From Macropodus opercularis (taxonomy: Eukaryota > Chordata > Actinopteri > Anabantiformes > Osphronemidae): a DNA stretch of 64,000 bases. Below, piece after piece: positions 62,101 through 64,000 of the stretch. The notes beneath the pieces were generated by a model that made no database searches, was not told the origin of the DNA, and saw only the letters and a list, made by a program, of their open reading frames with translations. Location: the NCBI GenBank assembly GCA_030770545.1, contig CM061107.1:1328001-1392000 (forward strand), written 5' to 3'. The translations under genes were made by a program, and so were the position numbers. The first letter of the stretch is position 1. Each line of letters starts with the position of its first letter.

Positions 62101-63520
62101 GTAGTTGACGTCTGCCTCTGATCCTGATCACAGTCATGAAGAAATGGCACATTTCCTAGTGTGGATCGAGCAGATTACGTGAGCACTCCTCTGAATTGTG
62201 ACAGCAACTCTTAGAATTGAAATTCGAGTAAAAGCGCAAAATAGTCTTCATTTGTGTAAAAGCTTGTGAAGGGGGAGCTTGAGGCTCTGCATCGTGATGA
62301 CGGTGGAGAATAGGTTGTCAGGCTTTGGGAGAGCCCAGCACTTCTACCAAATCTAGACTCAATCATTCAAGGCCACAGGTTCGGGACGGTTCAGTTTGTG
62401 TCATGTAGTTTCCTTTAATAGCCCTGCTTGGCTAAGTGCTGCTGGCCAGCCTGCGCTTCCTGCCAGTTAACGCGAGGTGTAGTCTTACTGGTTTTGTCTT
62501 ATCTGTCGATGCAGGATGTTGGTTCTGAGCGGCTGGAGCACACCGGCACCGCCCACATCACCATCACAGAGCCGGGGCCTTGGAAAGGTCAAAACGGACA
62601 GCCAGTAAACGGCGTCCTCAGCAGGTACGACACAGAGTGATGACCTCACCAAGAGTTCCCAGAAATGGAGTCTGCTTCTGAGAAACCCAGAACGGGGCTC
62701 TTCATCATAATGAATTTTGGGGATTTAATATCACGAGAAGCTGGTGTTGAATAGAGCTGCAAAAATGAGTCATTCCATGAATTTCTGGACCCTGTTAGTT
62801 TGCCAGGAGCGAGGCTTTAATGTTCTATTCATCATATGTAACGTAAACTACTGAGATTATTACACTGAGACTAATCCACTTTACTGTTGCTACTGCATCT
62901 GAAACTAAGATGACATGATTTGAACTGTTATTGCTAATGGAGAAAAAGATTTAGTCTTTTACCCCTTTTTTTTTTTCCAAACCAAATCCCTAAAAATGCC
63001 TTGTTGTAGCTTCTCTGCTCTGGGAATTTTCTCCCATTGTTTAAATGGATCATTTCAGTGTTAGACTGTCCGAACAACACTTTAAAGCACAGACATGAAA
63101 CAGCATGAGAAAATAATCAGCTGATGGATCCAGTAAATGATCAATGACCCTGTTTAAAACGATTGAAGGATACTAAGCTAATTGTTTTTATTTTATCTTC
63201 AACCACGTTACTACCAAAAACATAAAAGAAGGTTCTTCCACATTTTACTCGATTTGAATTTGTCTTTACGTTAAGGCCAGAGTCAGTCAAATTCTTATTT
63301 TTCGATAGAAACGCGGTTTCTAAAGGCAAATTTTAGTGTGAATAATGTCATTTGCTCTGCTGGCTCTTGTTGCGACAGGATGGCTGAGGGTGCAGACACC
63401 AAGCACCAGCAGCCGTTGGCTAATGACAGCACTTGCGTTGCTGCGCGTACGCGTCCACTTGTGAGCTGTCGGCGGCGGCGCCTCATTCAGCCCAACACCG
63501 TGCCCAACCTTAACGGCAAG
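54718..63520 (+). CDS. kansl1: KAT8 regulatory NSL complex subunit 1, 5' part; continues past right edge
   Basis: KANSL1 is the scaffold of the nuclear NSL complex with KAT8/MOF, which acetylates histone H4; it also binds WDR5. Coding exons here: 54718-56120, 61031-61172, 61280-61363, 62515-62624, 63379-63520. All are GT-AG with consistent phases, giving 627 residues of a protein that is 1,105 residues in human. The conserved start MAAMAPALTDA is followed by HHIRFKLA and by KLQPLVASY-CSDVTSVPS near 88-110. A basic coiled coil RLRKRLQVVQAKQVERHIQ lies near 340-370, an acidic Ser/Glu-rich segment near 430-466, and a second coiled coil [20 protein letters not shown] in exon 3. The WDR5-binding AARTRP motif is at 601-606. 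The MOF-binding PEHE region is expected beyond the window. Teleosts can carry two copies; which one this is cannot be told. Confidence 0.96.
56121..61030 (+). other. kansl1: kansl1 intron 2 (4.9 kb)
   Basis: No further exon was recognised. A G-rich stretch around 59,120-59,640 produces opposite-strand open frames but has no matched splice sites or protein resemblance. Confidence 0.65.
61031..61172 (+). CDS. kansl1: kansl1 exon 3 (conserved coiled coil)
   Basis: Acceptor AACTCCCAG, donor GTCAGT. It encodes WKRAESRYTMERAAIISHW, then [19 protein letters not shown] and IYRQIRASK, nearly the same as human ([20 protein letters not shown]). This is the most conserved part of the N-terminal half. 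The preceding intron is 4.9 kb. Confidence 0.96.
61280..61363 (+). CDS. kansl1: kansl1 exon 4
   Basis: 84 nt, phase 0 at both ends, following a 107-nt intron. It encodes GSLELGGVAPSTVPVTG, then TEVKSEPVNTQ. VKSE fits a SUMO-attachment consensus; human has EVKTD at this place. Poorly conserved linker. Confidence 0.85.
62515..62624 (+). CDS. kansl1: kansl1 exon 5
   Basis: Acceptor GTCGATGCAG, donor GTACGA. It encodes DVGSERLEHTGTAHITITEP, then GPWKGQNGQPVNGVLS. RPVNGV in human aligns with QPVNGV here. 110 nt, ends in phase 2. Confidence 0.88.
63379..63520 (+). CDS. kansl1: kansl1 exon 6 (WDR5-binding motif)
   Basis: Acceptor TTGCGACAG, donor GTGAGT. It encodes MAEGADTKHQQPLANDST, then CVAARTRPLVSCRRRRLIQP and NTVPNLNGK. 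Arg603 in CVAARTRP corresponds to the human KANSL1 arginine that enters the WDR5 WIN pocket. The basic RRRR run may serve nuclear localisation. It ends in phase 0; the next exon lies beyond 64,000. Confidence 0.96.
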
Positions 63521-64000
63521 GTGAGTTTCACCATCTGCTCGCATTGGCCCTGTTAAAACGCCCAGAGCCTCAGTGACGTGAGCTTTTATCTTTAGACGGC
63601 ATCATGTGTGTTTTGGTTTCCACTGATTTAGTTCTTTGGTTTGAAACCTGACAGCTCAGTAAACAAGGGGTGGCTGACTTATTTATGAAAAGTAGGTCAT
63701 CTGCCCTCAGTGTTAAACAACAAAGGAGTGTACTCACCCTTGTGACAACTCACAAGTTTCAGTTGAGGGAAATGGAAACAGGAGTTGGTTGATGATGCTT
63801 TTTCTCTGTGGTTTCAGGTTCTGGGGACAATTTAAGATGAAAAACATTAGAGGCCTCAAAACGTTTCACAATGCTGCTCAATTTCCTTGTGCTATTCCTA
63901 CACTGACACACACAGATTCATTATTTCAGGCTATAACTTTATAAATGATTCTGCAATTTAGCTCCATCTATTACAGCCATTTATAAGATCACTGATGGCA

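Noticed and set aside
1..64000. CRISPR arrays, bacterial operons, phage or rRNA genes
   Set aside because: No regularly spaced repeats, no closely packed ORFs with ribosome binding sites and no rRNA motifs. The window is animal nuclear DNA.

Overview
The window is vertebrate nuclear DNA, most likely from a ray-finned (teleost) fish. The signs are GT-AG introns, two animal genes whose exons can be followed by eye, CpG-rich promoters, and decayed interspersed repeats of types common in fish (a Tc1-like terminal sequence, LINE tails with GGAT repeats, a SINE-like fragment, AC-rich arrays). The species cannot be named from the sequence. Most long open frames here are chance frames in introns or intergenic DNA.

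Layout. (1) 1-1,110, minus strand: a CpG-rich promoter and a possible 5' end of an unrecognised secreted or membrane protein, with two phase-compatible exons running off the left edge. A divergent plus-strand transcript may start from the same island. (2) 1,100-10,900: intergenic, no gene recognised. (3) 10,900-44,253, plus strand: a complete crhr1 gene (corticotropin-releasing hormone receptor 1, a class B1 GPCR) with 14 coding exons, 1,308 nt including the stop, 435 residues. It includes a signal peptide, all six ectodomain cysteines, seven membrane segments and a C-terminal PDZ ligand. Compared with human CRHR1 there is one additional in-frame 60-nt exon in the ectodomain. (4) 44,254-51,600: crhr1 3' UTR, decayed repeats, a second promoter-like element near 49.1 kb and a CTCF-like motif. 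(5) 51,600-64,000, plus strand: kansl1 (scaffold of the KAT8/MOF NSL acetyltransferase complex), with a CpG promoter, a probable non-coding first exon and five coding exons. The first 627 residues are present; the PEHE region lies beyond the right edge.

The crhr1-kansl1 order matches human 17q21.31 (CRHR1-MAPT-KANSL1), but no tau exon is seen between them. The two genes act in different processes, stress-hormone signalling and chromatin acetylation; their adjacency is conserved synteny, not an operon. No previously undescribed system was found. The best leads are the extra crhr1 exon, the short upstream ORFs, the unrecognised minus-strand gene and the promoter-like element in the gap where MAPT sits in human.
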